A stretch of DNA of 64,000 bases, from positions 2,108,001 through 2,172,000 of the forward strand of contig NZ_FNKP01000002.1 of assembly GCF_900099835.1 (NCBI RefSeq), written 5' to 3'. Numbering within the stretch: position 1 is the first letter of the stretch; each line of letters opens with the position of its first letter. A program made the position numbers and the translations under genes. This document shows, one piece after another, positions 18,119-27,184 of this stretch. The stretch comes from Paraburkholderia fungorum. Lineage in GTDB: Bacteria; Pseudomonadota; Gammaproteobacteria; Burkholderiales; Burkholderiaceae. Under the pieces are notes generated by a model. It was given only the letters and a program-made list of their open reading frames with translations, did not search any database and was not told where the DNA came from.

Positions 18119-18445
18119 TCAACGAGCGTAGTTGACAACCGGTGCCGAATACGAAGTCGGCTGCTCGCTGGTGCGGGCGCCTGCCTGCGACGAACCGTTA
18201 GCCGTCGAGCCATAACCGCTGTTTTGAGCGGCGGCGTTCTGAGCGGCAACGCGTGCTTCGGCGGCCTGGATGTTGCCCGGGTAGTCGTAAGAGTTCGACG
18301 TCGCCGGGTTGTAGCCGGCCTTTTCCAGCTGGACCAGTTCCGCGCGCACCTGAGCACGGGTCACCGGTTGATTGCTTTGTGCAAATGCGGCCAGCGGCGC
18401 AGCGATAAGGGCGGCGATAACAGCAGCTTCGATCAGCGATTTCAT
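18119..18445 (-). CDS. DUF4148-containing small secreted protein
   Basis: 108 residues with a cleavable signal peptide (KSLIEAAVIAALIAAPLAAFA) and the DUF4148 core VTRAQVRAELVQLEKAGYNPATSNSYDYPGNIQAAEARV in fragments typical of burkholderial proteins. The rest is Ser/Ala/Asn-rich and probably disordered. The family has many paralogues in Burkholderia and relatives, is periplasmic, and has no established function. It stands alone, upstream of the sensor-kinase operon and convergent with the PrpD gene. Confidence 0.85.
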   Translation of the reverse strand: MKSLIEAAVIAALIAAPLAAFAQSNQPVTRAQVRAELVQLEKAGYNPATSNSYDYPGNIQAAEARVAAQNAAAQNSGYGSTANGSSQAGARTSEQPTSYSAPVVNYAR

Positions 18446-18645
18446 GATTCCTACCTCCAGAGATTGTTTTGTGCGCTGAAAAAACCTGTGTGTCTTCAGC
18501 GAATGGAAGGAGTGTAGGAGCGCCGCGACCTAGGGTAAATACCTAGTCCATGAATTCACTGTTGCTGGAAACGTCATAATCGACTGTTAGATGGCAGCTT
18601 TGCCATTTTTGGATCGCATAACGCGCAGCTATGCGCTTTGCCGCG

Positions 18646-20076
18646 TTAATGTTGACGGGCAAACTGCATCGGCGTTTCGCGCGAAGTACGATCGGCCGGA
18701 GTGCCGGGAACCGGCAGCCGTACGGTGAAGGTCGTGTGCAAACCGGGCACCGAACTGCAGTCGATGCTGCCGCCGAGCAGTCCGGTCGCGCGGCGGCAAA
18801 ACGCGAGCCCCATGCCCGCGCCGCTGCCGTGCTGCTTGGTCGAATAGAAGGCGTCGAAGATACGGGGCAGCACGTCCGGCGCAATCCCCGGCCCGGTATC
18901 GCGGACTTGCAGCACGCAGAAGTCGTCCTGCAGAACCGCGCTGATCACGATCTGGCCGTCGCCGCCGATCCGGATCGCGTGAAGAGCGTTTTTCAGCAGA
19001 TTGAACAGCACGAAAATCACCACCGTGTCCGAGCCCGAAAATTTCACTGTCGGCGGAATCGAAATGACCGTGACGCGCGAACGTTCGTCGCCGCGAAACG
19101 GGTAGCTTTCGAGCGCCGCCGTCACGCAATGCTGCAGCAGATGCACGCCGAACCGGCTACGGTCCAGGCGCTCCAGCGTGAACGACGTAAGCGCCATTTC
19201 GACCATCGCGGTCGTGCCCGCAACCTCGCGCCGGATCGCCGAAGCAAGCTGGTTGATGCGCTCGGACTTCGCCCAACCTTCGCGATCCTCATGAAGACCG
19301 TGCGCAACGGCCAGCCTGTAACCCTGGAACACATGCGCCCACACGCTGGCGATTTCATCGGCGTGCATGCCGATGGTGGCAAGCGGCGTCGAAATTTCGT
19401 GCGCGATGGTGGCCGCGAGCGCATACGGATGAATCAGGTGATAGCGAACAATCGTAATAGCCAGCAACCCGAGGCTCAGCGCAACGAACAACACGCCCGG
19501 CGGATAAAACGAATAGCGGTAATTGACCGCGTAGTCGACGGCGGCAAAGGAGTACAGGCACAGATTGGCAAGACAGAGGTTCAGACGCTTGCGCACTTCG
19601 CCAGCCGATTGCCGGCGCGCGGCGAAAAGAATCTGCGCGCAACGTGCGGCAAGCACTACGGTTTGCGCGACATGCACCGGATGCAACGGTCCCGCGATCG
19701 GATAAAAGCCGAAGAAATGCCGCTGATAACCCGCGATCACCTCGTTGCCCGGAAGCAGCGCGGCAAGCCCCACGCACAGGCCGTACGACACCAGCAGCAG
19801 CGGCTGCTCGCGGCGGCGCCCCGCCACTTCTATCACGAAGTGATAGAACGCCGTCGGCAGAAACAGGATAAACAGATAACCCAACCTGACGAGCCAGCTG
19901 GCGATTTGCGGGTTGTCGGTCTGGAACAGCAGCGTCCACGCGCCTTGCCACCCGAAGGTCGTCACGCACATCAGAATGAATGGGACGGTAAGGCGCGTGA
20001 CCCCTTGAGTAATCAGGATGTATAAGCCAAACACCAGAAACATCGCGGACACGATGGCAGGAGGAATGGCGTACAT
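18646..20076 (-). CDS. LqsS/CqsS-like membrane histidine kinase
   Basis: About 476 residues from the ATG at 20076 (a GTG at 20088 would add four). The N-terminal 225 residues contain six or seven closely packed membrane helices with almost no periplasmic domain, the layout of the alpha-hydroxyketone autoinducer sensors CqsS (Vibrio) and LqsS (Legionella). The kinase core follows: ATIAHEISTPLATIGMH with the phosphoacceptor His, N-box FNLLKNALHAI, DTGPGIAPDVL, FYSTKQHGSGAGMGLAFC. There is no fused receiver. It lies 11-23 bases after an LqsR-like regulator. Family assignment is from layout and recall, not a search; no autoinducer synthase gene is nearby. Confidence 0.78.
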   Translation of the reverse strand: MYAIPPAIVSAMFLVFGLYILITQGVTRLTVPFILMCVTTFGWQGAWTLLFQTDNPQIASWLVRLGYLFILFLPTAFYHFVIEVAGRRREQPLLLVSYGLCVGLAALLPGNEVIAGYQRHFFGFYPIAGPLHPVHVAQTVVLAARCAQILFAARRQSAGEVRKRLNLCLANLCLYSFAAVDYAVNYRYSFYPPGVLFVALSLGLLAITIVRYHLIHPYALAATIAHEISTPLATIGMHADEIASVWAHVFQGYRLAVAHGLHEDREGWAKSERINQLASAIRREVAGTTAMVEMALTSFTLERLDRSRFGVHLLQHCVTAALESYPFRGDERSRVTVISIPPTVKFSGSDTVVIFVLFNLLKNALHAIRIGGDGQIVISAVLQDDFCVLQVRDTGPGIAPDVLPRIFDAFYSTKQHGSGAGMGLAFCRRATGLLGGSIDCSSVPGLHTTFTVRLPVPGTPADRTSRETPMQFARQH

Positions 20077-20099
20077 ATGGCTCGACACGTCAGCCGGAC

Positions 20100-21062
20100 T
20101 TACCGGTTACGCTCATTCCGCCATTGCGCAAACGTCAGGATGGTTTGCCCGATCTCGGCCGTCTCGATCCGCGTCCAGCCATAGAACGCGTCGTCCCAGC
20201 CGGGGATGCCGTGCGGCGTCAGCGTTCTGAATTCCATGCCGGAGCGGTACGCGAGGTCCGGCCAGAACAGCGGCATCGCTTCGCGCGTCGCCAGTTGCCG
20301 CAGAAGCTCTTTGGGACCGCTCTCGTCGGCGACGATCTCGCCCTGCGAAATCCAGTCGTTCTCGGCCCACGCGACGAACACGCTCGGATTGCCGGCGCGG
20401 TCGAACATCAGGATGGCGTTCTGCTCCGGCCGCCAGTAATACTCGACGATGCCCTCGCGGGCCACCACCTCGTCGATCACCTTGCGCGTTCTCGGGTCGC
20501 AATACGTCATGCCGTTCTCGCCGAGCGCGAGCCAGCCCGATTCGGAACAGTGCCGGCTCTTGGCGTCTTTCAGGAAATGCACGAGCCGGTTGGCCGAATC
20601 AGGATCGGTCTTGCGCAGATAAAGATCGACGATCCCGGCGTTGAATGCCTTGACCGCGACGGCCTCGTCGGCGACACCGGTCAACAGCACTTTCGCGCAG
20701 CGCAGCCCGGAGATCGACGACAGGAATTCGACGCCGCTCATGCCCGGCATGTCGTAGTCCACCACGACCGCCGCGACTTCTTCGAAGCGCGACGGCCGCG
20801 CCACGATGTCCCTTTCAGCCGATGTCTCGACGAAGCGCTCGACACCTGGCTCGCTCAGGCACGCCGACGACGACGCAAACTCCAGCGCATTTTCGCGGGC
20901 ATGCTGACGGATGAAACCGAGCGCGGCTTGCGGCCGCGTGAAAAACAGATTGGTAAAAGTGTCCGGAAAGAACCGGCGCAATGCGTCGAGGTAGCTGTCG
21001 CTGTCGTCGACGAATACAACCGTTGCCGGATAGAAAACAGGTGGTCGAATAAAGTTGTTCAT
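20100..21062 (-). CDS. LqsR-like response regulator without a recognisable DNA-binding domain
   Basis: 320 residues. The receiver domain has the acidic pair in VVFVDDSDSYL, phosphoacceptor D102 in VVVDYDMPGMSG and K151 in YLRKTDPD, with an unusual insertion of about 30 residues (60-92) before the phosphoacceptor strand. The C-terminal 150 residues contain no helix-turn-helix; they are Trp/Glu-rich (VEYYWRPEQNAILMFDRAGN, AENDWISQGEIVAD) and resemble nothing I can name with certainty, although Legionella LqsR also couples a receiver to a non-HTH output domain. It is the first gene of the pair with the membrane kinase. Output may be by protein-protein or RNA contact. Confidence 0.75.
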   Translation of the reverse strand: MNNFIRPPVFYPATVVFVDDSDSYLDALRRFFPDTFTNLFFTRPQAALGFIRQHARENALEFASSSACLSEPGVERFVETSAERDIVARPSRFEEVAAVVVDYDMPGMSGVEFLSSISGLRCAKVLLTGVADEAVAVKAFNAGIVDLYLRKTDPDSANRLVHFLKDAKSRHCSESGWLALGENGMTYCDPRTRKVIDEVVAREGIVEYYWRPEQNAILMFDRAGNPSVFVAWAENDWISQGEIVADESGPKELLRQLATREAMPLFWPDLAYRSGMEFRTLTPHGIPGWDDAFYGWTRIETAEIGQTILTFAQWRNERNR

Positions 21063-21560
21063 ATGTTCACGTGGTTCTTCACGCCGCCGCCGTGGGACGC
21101 CCGAGGCAAGCCGGCAAGCCAGTCAGACGACCTGATCGCGCGGCAAGCCGTGGCGCGATGGCCTGGCTCCCGACGGTGGCCGGTACCCCTACCGTCAACC
21201 GCGTGATCAGCGCTGTGCTGTTGCCGCTTCCGGTCGTCGCCGGTTGTTCATGGGGAACAGGTCCTGGCGCCCGGCATCCGGCCCTCCACCGGATACCCAA
21301 CGCCAACTGCCGGCTGCTCCCCCGCTGAGCCGTATAGTACAGGGGACTTTGCCCGAAAAGTACAAACTTGCGCGCGGCCGTTATAAGCGTATGCAGATTA
21401 AATTCACCGGTAGTTGCGCCACCCGTGAACTGCACCATTCAGGGTCATCCCAGGTTCATTCCGACATCAAATACCGCCTCCAGATGGCGTACATCTGGCT
21501 TTCCGAAGCAGTCGTTTATCATCGATTAATTGCATTATCGGAATAATCGGTTGGTTAAAT
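21063..21560. other. intergenic region, about 500 bases
   Basis: No credible gene. It contains the promoter of the LqsR-like gene (minus) and of the membrane protein at 21561 (plus). A small inverted repeat CCAGATG-GCGTA-CATCTGG occurs at 21480-21498; the last 60 bases before 21561 are AT-rich and probably include the promoter. Confidence 0.5.
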
Positions 21561-22235
21561 ATGACGAATACCGGCAAGGTGTTGATAATCGGCCTGCTCG
21601 TGATTGATCTGGGCGTCGGCGGTTATCTGCTTTTTCCAAAGGACGATGAACGGCCGCCCGCCGCAACCGGCGCGGTGGTCAGCGAAACAGAGATTCCGCC
21701 CCGGCTCGATCTGCCGGCCAGCGCGGCGCGCATGGCCTCGGGCAGCGTGCTCGCCGCGACGCCTGAGACCGGTGCAGCGGACAAACCTGCCGCGCCGGCT
21801 TCGGTGCCTTTTGTGTCCCTGGCACCCCCAGAATCTCCTGGCGTCCCACCCCCGCCGGTCGTGGCGGCGACGCCACACTCGACGCGCGCAACGCCTCGTC
21901 TCGTGGATAAACCGCCCGTCACGTCCCGCACGCAGGCATCGGCCGAGGCTCGCCGGGATGCGCGCGCGAAATCGAAAACCGTACAGCTTGCCCAGCAGGG
22001 CGACAGCCGCAAGCAGCGCGAGTCGAAGCCGCAAACGAAATCGAAGTCCGTCTCGGCGACGATGACCGCGCGGCTCGTCAAGGAATCGGCCAAACCCGAT
22101 CCGTCGCTGCCGCTGCCGCCGTCGAGCGCGCACGGTTCACATCCGGTCGCGGCGGCGATGACCGATCAGCTGGTCAGGGAGTCCTCCAGAGTGAACGCCC
22201 CGCCGCAGTCCAACTCGCAATACGGCAAGCATTGA
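21561..22235 (+). CDS. hypothetical single-pass membrane protein with Pro/Ala-rich tail
   Basis: 224 residues. One hydrophobic helix (about 7-25, VLIIGLLVIDLGVGGYLLF) without a cleavage site anchors a long Pro/Ala/Ser/Lys-rich region that should be disordered and periplasmic. A short motif is repeated near the C-terminus: ATMTARLVKESAK and AAMTDQLVRESSR, about 40 residues apart. I do not recognise the family. The composition and single anchor recall TonB- or envelope-spanning linkers but the C-terminus has no TonB or peptidoglycan-binding domain. Confidence 0.7.
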   Translation: MTNTGKVLIIGLLVIDLGVGGYLLFPKDDERPPAATGAVVSETEIPPRLDLPASAARMASGSVLAATPETGAADKPAAPASVPFVSLAPPESPGVPPPPVVAATPHSTRATPRLVDKPPVTSRTQASAEARRDARAKSKTVQLAQQGDSRKQRESKPQTKSKSVSATMTARLVKESAKPDPSLPLPPSSAHGSHPVAAAMTDQLVRESSRVNAPPQSNSQYGKH

Positions 22236-22286
22236 AACCTGGCGTGGGCCAAGCTCGCCCGCGCTAAAACCCGTCCCGCCGATGAA

Positions 22287-22961
22287 TCACGGCCGCGACG
22301 CCACCTCGTCCAGATGCGCCAGCAGGTCGGCGGGATCGTCGTAGACCCGCAGCGCGCCTGCGCGCTCGAGCTCTTCCGTGCCGTAACCGCCCGACAGCAC
22401 CCCGACGCCCAGCGACCGGCAACGCCGCGCGGCGAGCATGTCCCAGATGCTGTCGCCGACCACGACCGTGTGCTCGATATGCACGCCAAGGCGCTCCGCG
22501 GCCGCCACGAACAGGTCCGGGTCGGGCTTCGCGTATTTGACGTCGTCGCGCGTGACGACCACGGCTTTCGCCGGATCGACGCCGAGCGCCTCCAGATTCA
22601 ACGCGGCGGTTTCCATCCGGCCGCTGGTAGCCACGGCCCACGGCGTGCCGGCTTGCGTCAGCGCGTCGAGCAGGGCGCGCGCGCCGGGCAGCGGGCACAC
22701 CTGCGCGCGCATCCGCTGATATGCGTCGGCATGCGCCTGACGCAGCCGATCGCCGCGTTCGGGGCTGATTTCGCCGTGGGTTTCGCGCATCAGCTGGTCG
22801 GTGAACAGGCCGCCGCTCATGCCGATCTTGCGATGAATCCGCCATACCGACAGCGGGATCCCTTCGCTGTCCAGCGCCTCTTTCCACGCCAGCACGTGCT
22901 GGTAGACGCTGTCGACGAGCGTTCCGTCGAGGTCGAAGAGAAATGCTGTCTGGATTCGCAT
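22287..22961 (-). CDS. HAD-superfamily phosphatase
   Basis: 224 residues with HAD motif I FLFDLDGTLVDS (nucleophile D10, acid/base D12), motif II in WAVATSGR, motif III lysine in DVKYAKPDPDLF and motif IV VVGDSIWDMLAAR. The helical cap between residues 16 and 85 is of the phosphoglycolate phosphatase/beta-phosphoglucomutase type. It is a cytosolic Mg-dependent phosphohydrolase acting on a small phosphorylated metabolite. It lies 15 bases downstream of an ArsR-type regulator on the same strand and probably shares its transcript. Confidence 0.88.
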   Translation of the reverse strand: MRIQTAFLFDLDGTLVDSVYQHVLAWKEALDSEGIPLSVWRIHRKIGMSGGLFTDQLMRETHGEISPERGDRLRQAHADAYQRMRAQVCPLPGARALLDALTQAGTPWAVATSGRMETAALNLEALGVDPAKAVVVTRDDVKYAKPDPDLFVAAAERLGVHIEHTVVVGDSIWDMLAARRCRSLGVGVLSGGYGTEELERAGALRVYDDPADLLAHLDEVASRP

Positions 22962-22976
22962 GGTGTGCTCCGTTGG

Positions 22977-23720
22977 TTAATCGTGTGCCTGGGGTGACTG
23001 TAGGGCTTCCTCCCCTGCCCGTTCAATCGACTCCGGCGTCAGTCCCAGTTGCTCCCGCAATCCGGTCCAGCCGTCCGGCGTGATCTGCACTTCCCGCGAG
23101 GCTTTCGCGCGACGCAGCCATCCCTTCGAACACAGCAGGTCGAGCAATCCTACGCCGAGCGGCCCGGCAAGATGATGACGCCGCTCGGTCCAGTCGAGGC
23201 ACTGACGCGCGATCCCGTGACGGCCGGGCCGCAGCGCGTCGACATCGAGCCCCATGCCGGCAAACCACGCCGACCCCGCCTGTGTCACGTCGAACGTCTT
23301 GTCGCTCGCGGGCATAAGGAAGCCGCGCTCGATCAGACCGAGCGTGATCGCCACCCCCGCCTGCCCCGCCAGATGGTCGTAGCAACAGCGCGCGAGGCGC
23401 AATTTCCGGGCGTCGCGAGTCGGCGCTTTACGGCGGACCGGCCGCCTCGCGCCAATCGACGCAAGACTTTCGAGTGCAACCGCAACCTGCGGGTCGGCGA
23501 GCCGGTAGTAGCGGTGGCGTCCCTGCTGTTCGACCGCGAGGAGGCCGCCGTCCAGCAACTTCGCGAGATGGCTGCTCGCGGTCTGCGCGGTGACACCGGC
23601 GGCGTGCGCCAGTTCGCCCGCCGGCAGCGCGCGGCCGTCGGCCAGCGCCATCAGCATGGCGGCGCGGGCGGCGTCTGAAATGAGAAAGGCGGTAGCGGAC
23701 AGGTTCGGCTGCGCATGCAT
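22977..23720 (-). CDS. ArsR-type winged-helix transcriptional regulator
   Basis: 247 residues from the ATG at 23720. The N-terminal 90 residues form an ArsR-like winged helix (ELAHAAGVTAQTASSHLAKLLDGGLLAVEQQGRHRYYRL). The remaining 150 residues are an unassigned C-terminal domain with Cys/His residues (ARCCYDHLAGQAG) seen in a subset of ArsR-family proteins. Upstream in-frame starts exist but add only low-complexity sequence. The gene is divergent from the DHA2-type MFS pump, which it may repress, and precedes the HAD phosphatase. Confidence 0.83.
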   Translation of the reverse strand: MHAQPNLSATAFLISDAARAAMLMALADGRALPAGELAHAAGVTAQTASSHLAKLLDGGLLAVEQQGRHRYYRLADPQVAVALESLASIGARRPVRRKAPTRDARKLRLARCCYDHLAGQAGVAITLGLIERGFLMPASDKTFDVTQAGSAWFAGMGLDVDALRPGRHGIARQCLDWTERRHHLAGPLGVGLLDLLCSKGWLRRAKASREVQITPDGWTGLREQLGLTPESIERAGEEALQSPQAHD

Positions 23721-23856
23721 GACGGTCTCCGTGATATCGGATCGAGCATAGCGCCATTGAACGCGGCACGTTTCGATACGTGTCGAAGCATCGTTGCGCG
23801 TGCGTCTCCAATACTCCGGCAGACACGAGTCAATTACACGCGGGGAATTCAGGCAG

Positions 23857-25248
23857 ATGAACAACGACCGGCAGCAACGACGGGTGTTACTTGCGACGAG
23901 CATCAGCTACGTGATCGTCATTCTCGATACGTCGATCGTCAATGTGGCGCTCGAGCGGATCGCGACCGGCCTCGCGGGCAGCGTCGCCGGTTTGCAGTGG
24001 GTGGTGAACGCGTACACGCTGAGCTTCGCGAGTTTGCTGCTGAGCGGCGGGACCCTCGCCGACCGGTTCGGCGCGCGCGCCGTCTATATGGCCGGGCTCG
24101 CATCGTTCACGGTGGCGTCCGCGTTATGCGGGGCCGCGCCCAGCCTCGCCCTGCTGATCGCGGGCCGGGTGTTGCAGGGCGTGGGCGCCGCATTGCTGGT
24201 GCCCGCATCGATGGCGCTGATCAACCAGAGCTGGCCGGATCGGCGGGAACGTGCTGCGGTGTTCGGCCTATGGGCGGGATTCGGCGGCGTGGCGATGGCG
24301 GCCGGGCCGCTGCTGGGCGGCGTGCTGATCGGTTTGAGCGGATGGCGCGGCATCTTTCTGGTCAATGTTCCGGTTTGCCTGGCGGGCTTGGTGATGGCGT
24401 GGCGAGTCCGACCGCGCGCTGTGCCCGAAGCACCCCGCCACGTCCCGCGTACATTCGACCTCGCCGGGCAATTAGCGGGCATCGCCACGCTGGCATTGCT
24501 GAACGTGTCGATCATCGAGGCGCCGGTCTACGGATGGCATTCCGCCGCGCTTGCCGGATGTGTCGCCGCAACCTTGGGCGCCGGCGCGCTATTCGTCGCG
24601 ATCGAAACCCGCCGCACGCACCCCATGCTGCCCTTCAGCCTGTTCCGGCAGCCGCTGTTTTCCGGCTCGGTGATCGCGTCGATGGTGTCGGCGTTCACGT
24701 TTTATGGGCTGCTTTTCACGCTCAGCCTCTATTTGCAGCAACAGCGCGGCTACACGCCGTTGCGCGCCGGGCTGGCGTTTTTGCCGCTCACCATCGTGGT
24801 GCCGGTCGGCAGTCTGCTGTCGAAGCGCGCGGTTCAGTGGCTCGGCCCGCGATGGCTGGTCGCTGGCGCTTTCGTGCTGGCCGCCGTCGGCTTTCTCATG
24901 CTGACGACGGTCGGCCCGGCGGCGCCGTATCTGATGCTGGCACTGCCGCTGCCCGCGATCGGCCTCGCCGCGAGTCTGATCACTCCGGCCACGACCGCAG
25001 CGTTGATGGGCTGCGTCGACGGCAATCGTGCGGGAGTCGCGGCGGGCGTGCTGAACGCGGCGCGTCAGACCGGCGCGGCGCTGGGCGTGGCGATCTCGGG
25101 CGCGTTGATCGCGACTCGTCCGTCGATACTGGACGCCATGCAGGCCGTCCTGCTGATCGCCGCCGCGATGTCGGCGATAGCGGGCGCAATCTGGTGGCAT
25201 GCGTCGACGCAATCCGGCTCAACGATCCGCGGAATAATTCGTAAGTAG
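23857..25248 (+). CDS. MFS drug:H+ antiporter, EmrB/QacA (DHA2) type
   Basis: 463 residues and about 14 hydrophobic segments. The first helix carries ILDTSIVNVAL, the hallmark motif D1 of DHA2 pumps; GTLADRFGARAVYMAG is motif A and GPLLGGVLIGLSGWRGIFLVN is motif C of export-type MFS proteins. It expels lipophilic compounds across the inner membrane. The ATG at 23857 follows a weak AGG site; the frame is open further upstream but without family residues. Divergent from an ArsR-type regulator 136 bases away, a usual arrangement for a locally repressed pump. No membrane-fusion protein adjoins it. Confidence 0.87.
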   Translation: MNNDRQQRRVLLATSISYVIVILDTSIVNVALERIATGLAGSVAGLQWVVNAYTLSFASLLLSGGTLADRFGARAVYMAGLASFTVASALCGAAPSLALLIAGRVLQGVGAALLVPASMALINQSWPDRRERAAVFGLWAGFGGVAMAAGPLLGGVLIGLSGWRGIFLVNVPVCLAGLVMAWRVRPRAVPEAPRHVPRTFDLAGQLAGIATLALLNVSIIEAPVYGWHSAALAGCVAATLGAGALFVAIETRRTHPMLPFSLFRQPLFSGSVIASMVSAFTFYGLLFTLSLYLQQQRGYTPLRAGLAFLPLTIVVPVGSLLSKRAVQWLGPRWLVAGAFVLAAVGFLMLTTVGPAAPYLMLALPLPAIGLAASLITPATTAALMGCVDGNRAGVAAGVLNAARQTGAALGVAISGALIATRPSILDAMQAVLLIAAAMSAIAGAIWWHASTQSGSTIRGIIRK

Positions 25249-25887
25249 CGCGCGCTGTCGCCGCAAAATGCGGACTAATTGCGTAAAAAATCAGCATTGG
25301 AATGACTGGAATCCCGGCATTGATTTCGACCATCGCTTTACAAAAGCAATTCCAGATTCCGTCGATATTCCGATCATTATTTAATTACATTAACCTTTCT
25401 TTAATATTTCAAAATAAATGGCGAGTTAAGCCGCCTTGACGAATCACTTCAGGTTTGATTTGCCATTCAACATCCCGCATTCGATACAAAACCCACGTCT
25501 TCATGCGAAATTGTGTCGTAAGAACGTCACAGAGCCCTCCCAGCATGCGATCGAACGCGGTAAGCTTCGGGCCCTCAATGTTTCTTCCGCGCCACGGGTT
25601 TATTTTTTCCGGCACCGATTTTATTTCCACCGCCATATGATTGCGCTGTCACTTTTCGCATCCGGCTGAGCGTATCTGCATCGCCGATTTTGAAAAACAA
25701 GGCAGTCGACCGGCGTGCGCCATTGACCAGTCATTGGAATGGCTTGCACGCAATAATCGCAAAAATATAACCCTCGCTATTGCGACATTCGCAACAACGA
25801 TTGCGAATCTATTGCATGCGCGTGCGTGGCGTTGTTGAACAAGCTACTGAATCCATCAATCACCGTTTAATCACGGAGCTAACAAGT
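25249..25887. other. AT-rich intergenic region upstream of the porin gene
   Basis: About 640 bases with visibly lower GC than the genes on either side. Short open frames exist on both strands (for example 25409-25636 minus) but none has a ribosome site or a family I recognise. The region probably holds a complex porin promoter with long leader; a GGAG Shine-Dalgarno lies at 25875-25878. Confidence 0.5.
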
Positions 25888-27048
25888 ATGAAAAAGTGTC
25901 TACTCGCGGCAGCCCTGTGCGGCGCCTTTACGATGACGGCGCATGCGCAGAGCAGCGTCACCCTGTACGGCCTCATCGATGCAGGATTCGTGTACACCAA
26001 CAACCAGCAAGGCCACGCTAACTACCAGCTCGGCAGCAGCTCGACGCAGAACACGGTGTTCGGCCTGAAGGGCTCGGAAGATCTGGGTGCCGGTCTGCAC
26101 GCGATCTTCAAACTGGAGCAAGGCTTCAATCTGAACAACGGCTCGCAGGCTTTCGCCGGTAGCGCATTCGGCTCCCAGGCATGGGTTGGCCTGCAAAGCG
26201 ACGCGTACGGTACGGTCACGCTGGGTCGCCAGTTCGACGTGATGAACGACACGGTCGGCCCGCTGACGTCCGCGTTCAACACGTGGGGCGGCAGCATCGC
26301 GGCGCACCCGTTCGAGAACGACAACCTGGCGGCGAACTCGGTCGTCATCAACAATTCGGTCAAGTACGCGAGCCCGGTCTACCACGGCGTCACGTTCGAG
26401 ACGATGTACTCGTTCAGCAACCAGGCTGGCGCGTTCGCGGACAACCGCTCGTACGGTTTCGGTCTGTCGTATGCAATGGGTCCGGTGAACCTGGCTGCCG
26501 GTTACCTGCAACTGAACAACGCGGGCAGCGGTTCGGGCGCGGTCACGTCGAGCGACACGAGCGCGAACTTCATCGCCGAACGTCAGCGTATCTGGTCGCT
26601 GGGCGGTAACTACACGTTCGGCCCGGCTACCGTCGGCCTCGTGTGGAGCCACTCGCAGATCGACAACGCGTCGGGCGTGTTCTCGTTCGGCACGGGCACC
26701 TACCTCGGTTCGGGCGACACGTCGTCGGGCACGCTGGGCGGCTCGCTGCGCCTCGACAACTATGAAGTGAACGCGAAGTACGAACTGACGCCGGCACTGA
26801 GCGTGTCGGGTGCGTACACGTTCACGCATGGTGCGTACAACGGTTCGTCGCCGGGCTGGAACACGGCAATGCTGCAAACGGATTACTCGGTCAGCAAGCG
26901 CACCGACTTCTATCTGGAAGGCGTGTATCAGAACGTGCACGGCGCGCCGGCGGATTCGGTGCTGTCGCATGCAATGCTCAACACGCTGTCGCCGTCTGCA
27001 ACGAACTCGCAGGTCGCTGTGACCGTGGGTATGCGTCACGCGTTCTAA
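25888..27048 (+). CDS. Gram-negative general porin (burkholderial Porin_4 type)
   Basis: 386 residues from the ATG at 25888, preceded by GGAG at the right distance. A signal peptide (KKCLLAAALCGAFTMTAHA) is followed by QSSVTLYGLIDAGFVYTNN, the standard first strand of burkholderial OpcP/Omp38-type trimeric porins. FGLKGSEDLGAGLHAIFKLEQGF and TVTLGRQFD follow the same pattern, and the protein ends in VGMRHAF with the terminal Phe needed for Bam-dependent assembly. It forms a 16-stranded outer-membrane channel for small solutes. Gene stands alone with a terminator downstream. Confidence 0.95.
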   Translation: MKKCLLAAALCGAFTMTAHAQSSVTLYGLIDAGFVYTNNQQGHANYQLGSSSTQNTVFGLKGSEDLGAGLHAIFKLEQGFNLNNGSQAFAGSAFGSQAWVGLQSDAYGTVTLGRQFDVMNDTVGPLTSAFNTWGGSIAAHPFENDNLAANSVVINNSVKYASPVYHGVTFETMYSFSNQAGAFADNRSYGFGLSYAMGPVNLAAGYLQLNNAGSGSGAVTSSDTSANFIAERQRIWSLGGNYTFGPATVGLVWSHSQIDNASGVFSFGTGTYLGSGDTSSGTLGGSLRLDNYEVNAKYELTPALSVSGAYTFTHGAYNGSSPGWNTAMLQTDYSVSKRTDFYLEGVYQNVHGAPADSVLSHAMLNTLSPSATNSQVAVTVGMRHAF

Positions 27049-27117
27049 GCAGGCTTGTGATGCACGTCTGATTGCGTGGCTTCAGCGCCGCGCAATCAGT
27101 GCATAAGCGGTAAAGAC

Positions 27118-27151
27118 CTATGCCCGGCTTCGTCCGGGCATAGTCCATTTT
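27118..27151 (+). terminator. terminator hairpin after the porin gene
   Basis: Perfect 10-base arms CTATGCCCGG (27118-27127) and CCGGGCATAG (27134-27143) with a six-base loop CTTCGT, followed by TCCATTTT. It may work in both directions because the LysR gene ends at 27185 on the other strand. Confidence 0.75.
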
Positions 27152-27184
27152 CAGACCATCTTTCACATAGCGCGCCCGGCACGA

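Noticed and set aside
23715..25244. 509-codon frame shifted against the DHA2 pump
   Set aside because: Arg-rich shadow of the MFS gene, which has all family motifs in its own frame.
25409..25636. 75-codon minus-strand frame in the AT-rich region before the porin gene
   Set aside because: No ribosome site, an equally long frame on the opposite strand and no recognised family; cannot be supported as a gene.
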